A stretch of DNA of 64,000 nt from the NCBI GenBank assembly GCA_029931535.1, contig JAQPZY010001555.1, positions 1,178,001-1,242,000 on the forward strand, given 5' to 3'. Made by a program: the position numbers and the translations under genes. How positions within the stretch are numbered: the stretch's first letter is position 1; each line of letters opens with the position of its first letter. The notes under the pieces were generated by a model, which did no database searches, was not told where the DNA came from, and saw only the letters and a program-made list of their open reading frames with translations. This stretch comes from Margaritifera margaritifera. Lineage: Eukaryota > Mollusca > Bivalvia > Unionida > Margaritiferidae. This document shows positions 27,906 to 43,200 of this stretch, piece by piece.

Positions 27906-30900
27906 ACTTGCATCTCGATGTATCCCAAAAAATCTAAATAAACTTAATTGGATTTGTATATTGAATAAGGCTGAAATATCGAGACTCTGATGCTAAATTA
28001 AGGTGCAGAATTATTTTTTATTCAATTTATTCTAATCACAATTCTGAACAGCATAAATTGTTCTGTGTTATATTATATCAATGATTTCTAAGTTTAAAAT
28101 GATGTAGATGGAAATGTTTCCATTAAGTTTACATTATTCTAAACATAACATCTTGTGTCCTAAAAACAGCTAGCACTGATGATGACAATATTGCCAGCTA
28201 CCACTGGGATGAATTGAGTGGACCCTTAAGGGACCAGAAAATAACAGAACATGTAGCCATATTGACCCTTAAGGATCTTGTGCCAGGAAATTATACTTTT
28301 AAGTAAGTAATTTGAATTAAATTTCCTCTCTTTTAATTAAAGATTGCAGATTGAAAAAATATTACATTCCTAGGCTTCAGCAGTTTGCCCACTATTATAC
28401 ACATTGTGAATTACTATGTTTTTGCAGCAGCTAATTTTTACAAACTTTTCTTTTTCAACTTGCTTACATATTCATGACTGATGTATTTTTTAAGTTTCAA
28501 TTTTGTTACATTACAAATAAGTTAAAGACGTATCATGCCAACTTTTTTCCTGCCTGAATTGTAATTTCTATCTGAATGCCATATTCTATGGTTTACAGTG
28601 TTACACATATTCATCTGTCATATCATGTCATGTCACATCTCACATCATGTTATACCATATTCTATGGCATACAGTGTTATACATATCCATCTGTCACATC
28701 ATGTCATGTCACATCTCACATCATGTCATACCATATTCTATGATGTACAGTGTTAAACATATCCATCTGTCAGATGTCATGTCGCATCTCACATGTTATG
28801 CCATATTCTATGGTGTATAGTGTTACACATCCATCTGTCACATCATGTCATGTCACATCTCACATAATGTCATGTCACATCATACTGTCAATCTATCAAG
28901 AATTTTGTTTCTGATCAATAACTTTTCAAGGATTTATTGGATTGCAACCGGTATGATATGAGGCTTTATATTAGGTAGACCTAGGTTGAGTTAGAATTTT
29001 AATCTTTTCAAACAAAATTTGACAGAGTTATTGCCCCTTTTTGATTTAGAACTTTGCCCTTACACACTGCATATCAAACCAAGTTTTCTTCAATTGCACA
29101 ATATTGGCAGGTGCATCCATGTACTATGGACACATTTCTGGTTTGTAGGTGTTCATTATTTACTAAAATTTTGCCTTTATATTTACAGATTGACAGTTAT
29201 CGATTCAGATGGTGCTTCAAATTCCACCACAGCAAATGTTACTGTCATCAAAGGTAAAGACAGAGTCATTTTGTTGAGCTTGGCTTTAACAAGTAACAAG
29301 ATAGAGGTATTGCTTTTCCAACAGCAGCAACAATGTAAAGATTGTATTCAAGAGTTTTGTAAAGTTTTTGCAAGAAACTTTGAAGAATAACTGAAAAAAA
29401 TTGATGATTACATAAGAAATTGATATAGACTAGTTATAGAATCATACAATTAAACTTTGTCTTCTCAGCTTTGCTTTTATGTTCAGACAGATCAAACCAT
29501 GGGTAGAAAAATCCATTGCCCAATGGCCTGAGACAAATTAAAACAAAAGCAGGGTAACCAGGTGACTCTAAGTCCAAGCCCAGCTGGACAACCAGCTTTT
29601 GATGACAGGGGTTGTCAAAAAGGAGTATGTTTACTAGGATGTAAAATAACAAAATGTTTTGTCTACATGAAATGCAGGAAAGAAATATGTATTTTTGCAC
29701 TCTTTTTCACATAATACTGCAAGAAATCCAATGCTTAATTTTGAATAATATTTTTGTTTAGTTTGAATAACTTTGAAGAGTGATACTTGAACAACCAGAT
29801 GTTATTGCTGGGCAACCAGTTTTTCAGTCCAGTTGTCTGGTAGGCAACTATGCTTTTTAAAATTTGTCTACCCTTGCAAACAGTTTTCAAGTTGCAGTTG
29901 TACTTAGTTTACTGCTAATTGATACCTAATCTTCTTTATCCAGAGATGGATTACCCACCCATTGCTGATGCAGGCTCAGACTTGGTGATCCACTTGCCAC
30001 AAAAGTTTGTCATCCTGTTTGGCAACAAGAGTACAGATGACAAGGGAATTGCCAGTTATGAATGGGTGAAAGCCTCAGGACGTGTGGCTGATATGACAGT
30101 AAGTTCATAGCTTATCACGAGATAAAGAGTTTTTTATATTTTTTTCCCCATAGGAAGTAATTATACATGTTGCTAGTCAAACAGTGAGAAAAAAAACTGA
30201 GAACTTGATACAAGTGTCAGATGTATACATCATTATACGACTGACCTGATTGTAGGTGTTGTAAAATGGTGACACTTGGTGTGTGAGTACAGTCAAAATC
30301 TAATTCATGGTTCATACAACTTGGAAATATCCTTGAATTTGCAGGCTTGCCTTGAAAAACTCCTTGAATTTGGAAAAAGTTGGTTTTATCGTTGAGATGT
30401 CTTTGAATTTGTCAAAAAAAACTCCTTGAATATTTTTCCCAGAACTTTTTTTATATGATGGAAAACTGCACATTAAAACTAAATGAAATATATTATTTAA
30501 AAAAATTTAGAATGGTATTTATTTAATGCAAATTTTCCAAAAATAATGAATAAATAATTCAAATGGGACACAATTGGGTGGATGAAATGGCAAATGACAT
30601 GGTTAGTTTACCAGATGGAGTTGCTTCCCATTGCTGAATTGGCATGCTAGTTAGCTAGGAGTTTTTTCTTCATCTTTGCTACCTATTTATGCAGTGATAA
30701 AGAGAGTAACTTGAAAAAGTTTGATATCTGCAAGAAACAATACTTCTTGAAAACTTTAGTAAGTCCCTATAAACTCCTTGAAAATCTGCTCTCTGGGATT
30801 ATACATACATCAATTATCCAGGCTTTTCATTCACCCAGACTGACAGAATATCCTTTGTACATACGATTTGTCCCTTATATTATTGCTGAGCCAACAATAA

Positions 30901-31110
30901 TGGTAAGTGAGAAATAGCAGTTACTTTTCTGACATTGACAGCAGTGGAAGCATCATCATGAACGGTTTGTGCAGGTTTTGGTTCAAGTTTTTCATTTACA
31001 TATATTTCCTAAACCACTTGATATATTCTCATCATACTTGGCATGAATCAATATGAAGCTTGACATGCAGGCCCTGGCCTTCTTTATGCCTATCACTTGC
31101 TCATAACATT

Positions 31111-31204
<94 letters not shown>

Positions 31205-34200
31205 TGCAGTGTGTGTGTGGGGTGATATAGCTATTGGTATGTCCATCGGTCTGTTGAATATGCCCAATGTGACCCCATGCATGTTGTAAAAGGTGAATAA
31301 TGGAGGCAGTCTTTTTTGTCCTGGGATGTGTCCTATGATGATGTTACACCTAAGATTTTTTTTTTTTTTAAAGAATGCTGTGTACTTTTTTTTAAAATTG
31401 ACTTTGTATTTTAAGGATTTAACCTTGTTAGCCTTTGGGGATTAACAGTTTCCAAGTTATAACCCAGGTGCATGTCCCCTACCCCATTGGCATGACCCAG
31501 AAATTGTATTGGACATATGTCTGATTTCATCTCCTCATGCCATTAAATGTATACATGCCCATAGGGTGGGGATCTTAACAGTTTCCAAGTCATGACCCAG
31601 GGGCTCTATTGGAATTATTTCTGATTTCATTCCCATGTGTCCTATAAGCCTATATATGGTTATTGGGTGGAGATCGCAACAGTTCACAAATTATAATCAT
31701 GGAGCATGTTCCCTACCAATGGGGGATTACCAAGGATCTCTATTGGATTTATGTCTGATTTTGTCTTTTCATGTACAATTTCCAAGTTATGCCCTGGGGC
31801 AACACTCTCCCACCCCTAGGGCAAGACCTGAATTTGTGATTCCAAAGCCCATTGCATATGTTGTAGCTCCAGCCTCAGTGATGATACATGCCATCTTTCA
31901 GATCTACATCTGCAATATTTAAGAAATTGTTTGACATTTTGAAAAACCTTCCACACTCCAACCCCTGGTGTGATATCAAAATTTTAAAACTGTTGTGTGC
32001 ATCTACAGATCACCCCCTAATCATATCACAAAGTTTCAAGTCTATCTTAAGCCATGTCGAAGGAGATACGCTACATTACTCAAGGGAGGACAGATGGCTG
32101 GACGAAAGTACAGCCCAGTAGGATGATAAGTGGCAGATAAACAGTCATAGAGGATGTTAAATGAGTGTCCATTTAATATGAGATCTATAAAACAAGATGA
32201 AAAATATTGTATACCATGAGCTGTTTGCATGGACTAAATTCGATGTTCTGCAATTACTTATTTTGGTGGGTAAATTAATTGATTTATTAGGTCATAAAAC
32301 TTATTCAACAACAGCATTGTTTAGTGTGTATGTGTGTGTATGGTGGTTGTTTAGTGCGTATGTGTTTGTATGGTGCTTGTTTAGTGACTATGTGTGTGTA
32401 TGGTGGTTGTTTAGTGCGTATGTGTGTGTATGGTGGTTGTTTAGTGCGTATGTGTGTGTATGGTGGTTGTTTAGTGCGTATGTGTGTGTATGGTGGTTGT
32501 TTAGTGCATATGTGTGTGTATGGTGGTTGTTTAGTGCGTATGTGTGTGTATGGTGGTTGTTTAGTGCATATGTGTGTGTATGGTGGTTGTTTAGTGCATA
32601 TGTGTGTGTATGGTGGTTGTTTAGTGCATATGTTTGTGTATGGTGGTTGATTGAGCATGCATATTTGGGATGTTGTTTTTGCTCTGGATTGAACAACAGT
32701 TGAAACACAATGAATAACAAACACAAAGAAGAATTATTAGATTTAGTATGAATGGTTCAATACAAACGAGATTAACAATACATCAGCTTTTTTTTTAAGA
32801 GCTGACATTTTCAAAATGAATACCTAACAGCTGAAATGAACATTCACAGATAGAAACTTTTACATTTTTATTAATTTAAAGAAAGACAGAGTGCTTATAC
32901 CATTTTGTCTTCAAGAATAAAAAAAATCTTGCCAGGTTAACAGATCAAACTCTCATTTACCTTGACAATAAAACTTGGTAGTAATTTAAAAGTTAATCTG
33001 CAGTTTATAGTGGAGTTTCCCTGCACTTACTTATTTGTTATGTAATGATACGACTCAGTTAACTAGTATGATGTTCTATGCAATATTTCATTGTTAATGA
33101 ATAAAATAATCAGAAACAAATCCAAGTTACATCATTTTGATGATGTTATATGATAAATCAAAGTTACATCATTTTGATAATGTTATAAGATAAATCAAAG
33201 TTACATCATTTTGATGATGTTATATGATAAAGCAATTTATTTGTGCATATTTCAGGGTGTAAGAACTCCACTGTTGCATCTATCTAACCTGGAAGAAGGA
33301 GATTACACCTTTACCTTGAAAGTGATCGACATAGCTGGACAGAGCTCTACAGCTGATGTCCACATTGTGGTAAAACCAGGTATGAAATCATTCTTGCTAC
33401 TTATTTCAGGGATAATTAACACTGTTTGGAAAGTAGGCAGACATGCTGTTATTACATATCTATCTGCAAGCTTTTTAACTCCCACTGCCTCGACATCAAT
33501 TCTCCATACCAGTCTGTATATTGTATGAATCTTTCTAATAAAATCTTTACTCCCCCCTCCCCCCTTTGATTTTGTCATGTCAATCTGTCCTCAGAAGTTT
33601 ATTAGCATTATTGTGCGAAAACACTTTGTGTTGGCAAATTAAATTTTGCCTGTGTACTTGTACCCACATGCCATTTCAGCAATTTGTTAAATTTGTGCAT
33701 ATTTTTGAACATTTTGGACTTTTAATTTTTTGACAAAAACATTGTTAACATGAATTAAGCAAAACCTCACGAGGTGAAAATAAGTTGAATTTAGTAAGCT
33801 TATTTGTTTTTTATATATAGGTGACCAAATTATATTTTCAGACTATTACAGCAGTTATTTAATTTTATTTACACATTTTCAACTTTTTTGACTTTGGACT
33901 TTTGGACAAAAACCTTGTTGGCAGGATTAAGCTAAAATCATTTAATAAATAAAATTGTGTAGGCATGTTTGTACGCAAATCCAGATGACCTGAATAAATT
34001 GATATGCCATTATTGCAATTGTTCCGATTTTCAGACATTTCTGCACTTTTTGGTTTGTAGTATGGCACTGTATAACTAATTGTCTTTGATAAATAAACTG
34101 TGACCAAAAAAATATGAATTTATTTTACTAATATTTTTCAGTATTATGACTGGCACTGAAACCATCATTTTAGGATAAAATCACTGTCAGAAGAGCACTA

Positions 34201-37200
34201 CCTGTCAACAGAAGAGCACTACCTGTCAACAGAAGAGCACTACCTGTCAATTTAATGTTAAAGCTGTTCACTGTTTTTTTTTTTGTTTTTGTTTTTTTTC
34301 AGAGGTTAACAAGCCTCCCATGATAGTTTTGCCATCCCACATGGAAGTGTACCTTCCCCTGGACAACCTTCTGTTGGATGGGGGTAACAGTACTGATGAC
34401 CAGTCTAAACTTAGCTATAATTGGTATCAAATAAGGTAATCAAAAACTTACATTTAGATTTGTACAAAAGTATAGGCCTGGAAATGATAAAAGTCTGAGC
34501 TTGAGACTGAGTTCTCAGTTTCAGCCAATCAGAAGTGACCTTGCAAATGTAAAGTCATCTGTAATTGGTTGACATCTCAGGCTCAGACTCAGAGGCTTTA
34601 AGATCTTTGGGCCATCTTTGTAGATGTCCACAATTTAGAATCTTAATCCTCACAATTCATGTGGAGGCCTGGTGAGACGGTTTGCGGAACTGTCGATAGG
34701 TGTCAATTACCATGTATGTCAGTAAAGCAGAAGAACAGTGCTGCTTGTTCAGCAATTCTTGTTTGGATTTTTGGGGGAATCAAATATTTTGTCCCAAAAA
34801 AATAATTGCAAGATTTGTTAGTTTAAAATTTAATTGTTGTCTCACCTGTGTCGGCAAATAGAGAGCTATAGATATTGCTTTCTGGTGGTAATGGCAGCAG
34901 TGACATCAGTGTTATTCTTAACAAATGTTAGATATATTTCAAGCCCCACCACAGATGTGGTAGGGACAGATTGTGTAAACCTTGTCATGTATGCATACCT
35001 GCCATGTCACAGCATGTCACCTGAAAAACACTATTTTTGACTCCTGAAATTGTCAGGCACAATCATGTTTATATAAACACATTTCCAGTAAATCTTATGA
35101 CAAGAGAGAGAGAGAGAAAGAGAGAAACCGTTTTTGACACTGCGATATATGCCCATAACCTGCAGCCTGTATACACAGTTAACAGTCATGATTCACACAG
35201 CTTCACACTTAATGCTCATGGAATACTATCACCTCTGGACAGTTTATACAGTTAATTGTGATTGAGGCAATTAAAAGGTAAATGTGGTATGATATAAACA
35301 GGCACCATTCCACATATCATTTGTTTTGACAGTAGCTAGGGTGGTTTGTGTTGCTGATTAGTTTGAGCATTGCTGTGGAGAACCAATTAAGCTAATTTGC
35401 ATATGTAAAGCACATGACGGGAACAACCCATTTTGTATTGCAATTAAAATATAACATCTGGACTCCCATTTAAAGATCGATGTTGATCCCTATCCTAATA
35501 GCAGAGTGTTATTGATGTCCAAAAATATCCTCTATTTATAAGCTTGATGTTGCTACTTAAAATTCTTGGTCAGATGAAATAATTTCTATTATCTGATATT
35601 GAACACCATTTGTTTTGAAGACAGGGTATCCTTCTTTTTGTGGATGCCTCTGAGGTGGTTTTTTATTTTCACCTGAAATTCCCTTTGGTCTCTTCTACAC
35701 GTTATTTGCCACACGTATAGCAGGTGAGTAAATAACGTTATGTTTGGTACAATGACCTCTTGATTTGAAATATATTTTAGGGTTGTATAAGTGCCTTTCA
35801 AGATTTGGGATTTTTCCAATTTCACGCAAATTGCAAGTTATATTGCAATTCAGTACTTTATTTGTGAATGATTTACCCATGAAACTTTGAGTTTTTATGG
35901 CCTTTTGAAAGGCTGTTTCATACTCGTCTGCTGTGTTGTGTGTGTGGGTGAAGGTCATGCTGATTAGTTATTTCGAGGTTACACATAAGATCTTGTTCTA
36001 CGATGGCTCAAAATCTGGGCAATTCGTAAACCTTGGGTGTAAATTGATCTCAAGACCTCGTTATTTTGCTTTTAAGGCTGTATTGTTTGAGGTAGGCAGT
36101 TATCTTTTGTAACTTGACACACTTGGATGGGATTTTCCTAGTGTCTTTGTAACAAGGGGAGTAAGTGGTTAGGAAGTAGTAGATGCTGTAGCTTTGGGGT
36201 TCACTAACCGGGTCATCCTGTTGTTAGTCCTGTTGTTAGTGACATCTAATTTTAGTAGAAGAGCTAGGTAGAAGTTGCCTTGCATAAGACAGTTGATGTC
36301 ATCTTTGTTAAAGATTATTGGCTAGTTCGTGATCAGCAACAAAGGTTCTTTAGGTCAGATTTTACTCTATACAAGTCATGTAATCATGAAAAAGTAAAGG
36401 GTGATAATTTGGTACTTGGAATGATAAATCTAGGAGCAGCACAGAAGTGGGATTCCTATTGAAAGGCACAATGTTATAATATATCTGTCATCTACTATCT
36501 TGAATGCCAAGATTTCGCATGATAACTAGTGTGGCCATTGCATGTTTGACACTCCCTCACAGAAATGCAGTTGCAGAAAGATCATTTTCATTGCTCAGAA
36601 AAATTCAACAAGACCTTAGGGGAAATATGAACAATGGTAGCCTATCATCCAGACTGTACTGAGTGCACAGATGAACAGTAATATAACTTGTATTACCTTC
36701 AAACCCTCCAATGATTTATTGAGAGCAGTGAAGTCTGCATCTACAAGTTGATGCTGTACTATAGAGTCCAACAAATAGTGACAATTGAGTAATTCATGAC
36801 TAAATATTACATGATGGAAAGTGAATGCTAACTGTATTCAGATTTTGTTTGATAATGAATTTTAAAGAAAGAAACTGTGTATTTATGCTCCAATATAATA
36901 GTTACAGGGGAATATAGTGTTACCTTTGTCCAGCCTTCACACCTTTGTCAAGTTATGTTTTTAGGTCATTTTGTGGTGGGGGGGAATCCATGTTCCATGA
37001 TCATATTCCTAGTTCTATTTATTGTCTGTGTGGTTGTGATTGCGTGTTTTTTTGTGTGCATGTATGTGTTAGGGGTGATGTTATATGAAAGGTTTACCAG
37101 CTAGTTTTGTTTAGAAGTGTATTAAATTCTTGAAAGAAAACAGGTATTTTATTGTCTTTTATTCAGAATTGAATTTCCAATCATTTTCTATGGGCTTGTC

Positions 37201-40200
37201 GGACTAGATAACTTATTCTCAATTGTACAATGTCACTTACTTTGTTCATACACATAGACACCCTTTGGGGTCACAAAAAAACTTTTTGAGTTTTTAGAAA
37301 AAACAACACCACAGTCTGGAATGCTGGTAGATATGAATCTGTCTGGGTAATTTTGTGTTTAGGCCAGTTTCTCAGGCACTGTGGTGGGGCATTCATGTTC
37401 TGTGAACACATATATAGTTTTCGTGAAGTTTTGTCAAAATTCAGGCACCAGATATAATTGCTTGTGGACGGGGCATATTATTGTGCTGCAGCCCCTATGT
37501 TATTGGTATTGCAAGTCTCTCAGCATCATTGCAAGCCACTGGGGACAATCCACTACACTTTTTTATCACCCATGATTGCCTGTGCTGAGATTTTCTCGTT
37601 TCTCATGAATGCGCATAAACCTGTTTAACCAATCATTACGAGCGGAAGTCAGATTTTCTTGCCATTGTGACCCAACATGACCTATCATGCTGTTTGAATG
37701 AGCCAGTTAAAGTTTCTCTTCCAAACACAGTCACTTATCAATCGATAAAATGGGCACTTTCATCAATGTGTAGGAGATTGTTACATTGCGTTGTTGATGA
37801 CATATATTTTTTTTTATGCGTACTCATGAAAAACGAGGAAACCTCAGCACAGGCAGCCACAAGTGATAAAGAAGCATAGCAGATTGTCGCTTGTGACTTG
37901 TGACGATGGTCTATGAGAAATTTCAATGTATATACCTTGCCATATCTATGGAGCAGTCATATAGTGTTACCCATGTGTGACAAGTCTCTCGTGTCAGATT
38001 ATGTCAAGTCACATCTGTCACAAATTGTGTTTCGGCATAATAACTTTAGAAGGACTCTTCAGTGATTGAAACCAAATTTGGTATGGGGTTTTAAATAAAG
38101 AAGACCTAGTTGATATTTAGTTTTCACCATCAAGTTTTTTGCTGTTGTTTTTGACAAGCCCCATGGGCAACTTACTTAGAAAATGGGAATGGCCCAATAT
38201 AGAATTGAATGAGCCCTAGACATCGGGCTATCAACTTTTTGAGCACTAACATATTGTAGATTTTTTTAATCAGCTGTAATTAATTCTAAAAAAAATTTCA
38301 TTCATGCTGTTCCCAGAGTAACCTTTAAATAGTGTATTCAAATCGCATTTTTATGCAATTACAATTGAAAGTGTCGACAAAACTAAAGAAAACAAGAAGT
38401 TCAGATGTTTTTGAAAACTGAAAAAAAGTGTGTTGTAGTTTTTGCTGACAAAAGCACCGAACAATTCATCATCATGTTCAAAACATTTTTTTAAAGTCAA
38501 AAACTCAAGTTTGCTCTCTGGTCGAGAAGAATTCTGAATCCAAAATGCTAATAAATTCTTAGTCCAAAATATTACAAATTCATTTTATGGAAACCTTAAA
38601 TAAATTATTTAAAGTTTTCCATGTTTAATTGCAATCCCTGAAGGGTTTACATGTTTTTTTCCCAGCTCTTGTCTTTAGATGGAACATTTTCCGAGGAGAA
38701 TATTAAAAATTCCAAGGAACATACAGAATTTTAATGGTGGTTTGAACACTGAGTTTGTTTAATACCTATACATGGTAGTCTGTATTTGTGCACATTAAAA
38801 TGCGGCCTGAAAATTCTCAATTAGGATTCAGGTGCAAAGACTCGTTTTATTTGCCAAGTAATACACATCTACTGATAGAAAGAAGAAATATATAGATAAT
38901 GTAACAAATGAATGCATAGAGACTTGTTCTTTATTTTTGAAGAATTTAGAGAACACATGACGCATAAAATTCAAGTCTACATTTAAATGTAATGCTTTTA
39001 ACAGTCTTAAAGTAAAATAAACAGTTAAAAATAAAAATTATTTTGGCTTTATGATGTCTTAAGAACAAATATATCAATGTGATTTCACACAACCCAAAAA
39101 TTGATGTATTTCAAGATACGAAGGGTTTCCTATTATTTTTTATATGGTTTTTAAATGAGATCTATCACATATTCTTAAATTGAAGTGGTTTCTAAAAAAA
39201 AGATTAGTTTGAAAAAATTGAAAGATATTCTTGATTTCTTTATGTAAGAAAAGTGACCTTGAAGAAATATTTTCTTAAGACAAGAAAAAAACACTTGAAG
39301 AATTTTCTTATGGAATTGATTTTTTTTAATAACAAGACATAACATCTTAACTGAAAAAATTATTTCTTAAAATTCATTTTCTGGTAAGAAAATTTGAACT
39401 TATGATTAGAGAAAAGTATTCTTATATTGGGACAAATTTTCTTATAAAGAAAAAATATCGCAGTGTAATATTGTCAGGGGCATTCTTGTCATATGGACAT
39501 CTGTCTAGTTTCTTTATTGAGTCATCTTTAATACAAGAATGCAAGTTTCACATGCTTAGCCAAAATCCTGATATTACACATAATATGTTGAAAACAAGGC
39601 ATGTAACAGTCATCTTATTGATGTTTATACCTACAGTGGCCCAACAACACTTACAACGGAGAATGCAGACAGAGCAGTGGCAACAGCAAAGGGTGAGATT
39701 CGAGCTGGAGAATACAAATTTAACCTGACAGTGAAAGATGTGGAGGGATTACAAGCAGTAGACACTCTTACAATAACTGTCATTCAAAGTAAGTGAACAA
39801 TTTATAATTAACCTTCATTGTAAAACCCCTCAGTATACTGCTGACATACTTATGATGGGTATGGTCATGAAATTTTCGTAAAATTTGATTCTCATACTGC
39901 TTCTTTTTAATTCTTGTAAAATTTGATTTTCGTGGCTGTTAAGAACCAATTATAGTTAAGTGTTATTTACTAAATACATTATTTTTGTGTGAATATGAAA
40001 CAGCTTTGTTGGAACATACCTCCTTATAAGGTGACACTGATTCAAACAGCATTATAAAGTGAGAGCACTTAATAATAGCTGACATAAAAATTTCTGAATC
40101 AATCCATAATTCCTGACTCGCAGCTCTGGTTTTTATGCATTGAAGTAACGCATGAAAATACTTGTGAGATTTACTTCCCTTTCCAATCTACTGTACCAGT

Positions 40201-43200
40201 ACTTCATTGACACAAAATTATGACTTAATATAATTTAGTTGTATAGCACAACCAGGGTCTGTTTTAGAAAGGAACATGTAGGGGGGTTATTCCCCCTCCA
40301 TTTCAAAGAAAGGTGCATACGTAGAACACACAATATACAGCAGATACGTAATTTTATAATATGCTGGCAGATGAGCCTACACTGTTTTCTTGATATCATA
40401 TGTAATGTGCTGGCAGATCTGAACCTAAACTGTTTTCTTTATATTATATGTAATGTGATGGCAGATCTGAGCCAATGCGTTTTTCTTGATATCATATGTA
40501 AAACAAGCAGTATGCACTCAGATCTTTCATTGCATAATGTGCTGGCATATCTGAGCCTACAATGTTTTCTTGATATTATATGTAATGTGCTGGCAGATCT
40601 GAGTCTACACTGTTTTCTAGATATCATATGTAATGTGCTGGCAGATGAGCCTACACTGTTTTCTAGATATCATATGTAATGTGCTGGCAGATGAGCCTAC
40701 ACTGTTTCTAGATATCATATGTAATGTACTGGCAGATCTGAGTCTATGATGGTTTCTTCAAATCATATATAGAACAAAGAGCAGAAACCCAGAGCTGTCA
40801 GTGCTTAATGCAAAGGCAGATCTGTATCTTTACTGTTTGTATGTCAGATGTGCTGTAGATGAACTAATATCAGAATTAGCAATCATGCTTTTAATGTTAT
40901 ATTAAACTGATAGTGGGATTAATGGAGTTTTGTAAAGATTAGACTATACTTGCCATTAATCACAACTTTCACACATTAGCAGTGTTCCAGCTAGATAGAA
41001 ATAGAAGCCCGCCCACCCCACCATGTTTTCTGTCCTCATTGCTCTTTTAGTTTCTCCCCTTTACCTTTTTAGAGCCCTTCACTCTGTTTCTTTCATGATC
41101 ACTAAAAAACCTCTTTAAAACTGCTATTTTACATTCACTCCATTTTTTCATGTTTATGTAATGCGGGATAAATACATGAATGTACTTTCATCTGTTTTTA
41201 CTTGAATAAAAAGAAAATCTAGATTTCAGCAGGAGACACAAGTCTTTAATTGCAATAACAGTGTACTAAAAAGTACTTCTTCCTTCAATAAAAATGCCCT
41301 CATCCTTAAAAGGTGCCCCTCTTGCTACTCCTCTCAATGAAATTCTTAGCTGGAATACTGCATTAAATATGTTTGATTTTCTTCCTTACTTGTAGATGCT
41401 AATGAGCCTCCTGTGGCCAATGCAGGTGGAGATCAAGTGGTCATGTTGCCAAAGTTACTAGTGACCTTGGATGGATCAGGGTCACATGATGATCATGGCA
41501 TTGTGTCTTATCATTGGGAAAGAAATCCAGAAAGCCTTTCGGCAGGGGTAAGAACTCGCAGATTTTCCTAAATTTTCAGCATTTGTAATGCAACACAAAA
41601 ATTAGTAAAATCTAAGAAATTAAATCATCTGCAGTCATAACACCAATATTTCAGCAAGCATCCCAATGACTGTCATCTCCAAGTAAAGCACTTCTCTTTT
41701 GGTAAGCATCCAACAGGCCTTTAGAATCGGTCATAGATGCCAGACGTGTCTGATAGGACTGATTTTTTTTGTTTTGTTTTTTTGGTAATGACCATAAATG
41801 ACCAGATTGGAAATTAGATTGGTATTGACCTCAGCAAGATGTACATTGCAACAGGTGTGAAATTGCCTTGTGGCTTTTGTAAATAGCACAGTATAACCTC
41901 TGTCGGGGAACTTGTTCCCTGCCTCAACCATGTTGTTTGATAGTATACCATTCAGTTTAATGGATAAATAGGTATCTTAATCAACAGTTAAGTATTTTTC
42001 AAAAAAAACAAAGGAAAGAAAAATTGAAATAATCCCTTTACAAATTATGTTTGTTGATAATTATGGCTTTGTACTAATGCACAGTTAAAACAGGGAGGAG
42101 CAAGTTTATTGTACCAGCAAATCCTTCCACTCCTACAACTTCATGGTATCCTTTCTTAGCATGTCAGCTGGCCCACATATGTCAGTAACATGAAGGTGAT
42201 CCTCTGCCTTTATGGTCACATTTTAGGAAAACAGAAAAATTATTGTGTCTGATTTTAAGCATATTGTAATTCTATGGCTATATAATGACTTCAGAATTAA
42301 AGTAAAAAACAAAATGTGGATATTTATTGGTATTCACTTTCTGAGTAAGATGAAAAGAATTGGGGGGGGGTGCTGAGGGTGCGCGGTATTGGCTATAACT
42401 GCTCCTAACTGAACAAACGTCCAACAACAGTTCACAAATTTTCTGGACCTCCAGGATCTAAGTAACTTTTGTCTCAGATTCTAGCACAGGTATTTCAATA
42501 AGGATCTCAGTGAGTTACAGCATGATCTTACTCATAATGATAAGGAGTCAAAGATATCAGATATTTAAAAAAAAACACTCTATTTAGTTCACAGTGCATG
42601 ATCAAACTTGTATTTTGTGATTATGTGCTTGATTAATCTAACATTACAACTGTATATACCTTTCCCATTAATAAATATAATATTTAGTTCACATGGCCGT
42701 AAGGCCAAGTGAGTTTATGGTATGGCCCTGTCTCCTTCATGTATCGTTCACCATCCATCTGTCCATCAACAATTGCATGTTACCAATATAGTGTTCATAT
42801 TTGAGATCCGATATAAATCAAACTTGGAATATGGTTTATTCATCAAAATCTCAGACGAGTTTGATAATGAGTGCGAACCATGCATTTTAATGAGGTTTTC
42901 TTGCACCTGATTGGCTAATTTTGTTATCACTCTGGAGGCCATATTTCCAATCAGATTTTGATCAAACTTGGAGTATACACTTATGTCAATAAGATTTCTG
43001 ATTTCTTTGATCAAGAGCAAGATCCATGCATATTAATGAGGTGATTTTGCATATGATTGGCTGAGCTTGTTACTACTCTGGAAGCCATATTTGCAATTAG
43101 ATTTGAATCAAGGTTTGGATGGTTTCAATAATGAGTGAGAGTCATGCATATTAATGAGGTTTCGTGCATCTGATTGACTTAGCTTGTTACTGCTCCAGAA

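Noticed and set aside
27748..27990. Plus-strand ORF rich in Cys/Val
   Set aside because: Translation of a (GT)n microsatellite.
32197..32726. ORFs of 108-168 aa on both strands
   Set aside because: They lie in a 30-bp minisatellite; a period divisible by three keeps several frames open. The peptides are simple 10-residue repeats with no family resemblance.
36280..36462. 60-aa ORF upstream of the hAT relic
   Set aside because: No readable hAT catalytic motif; may be part of the relic but cannot be supported.
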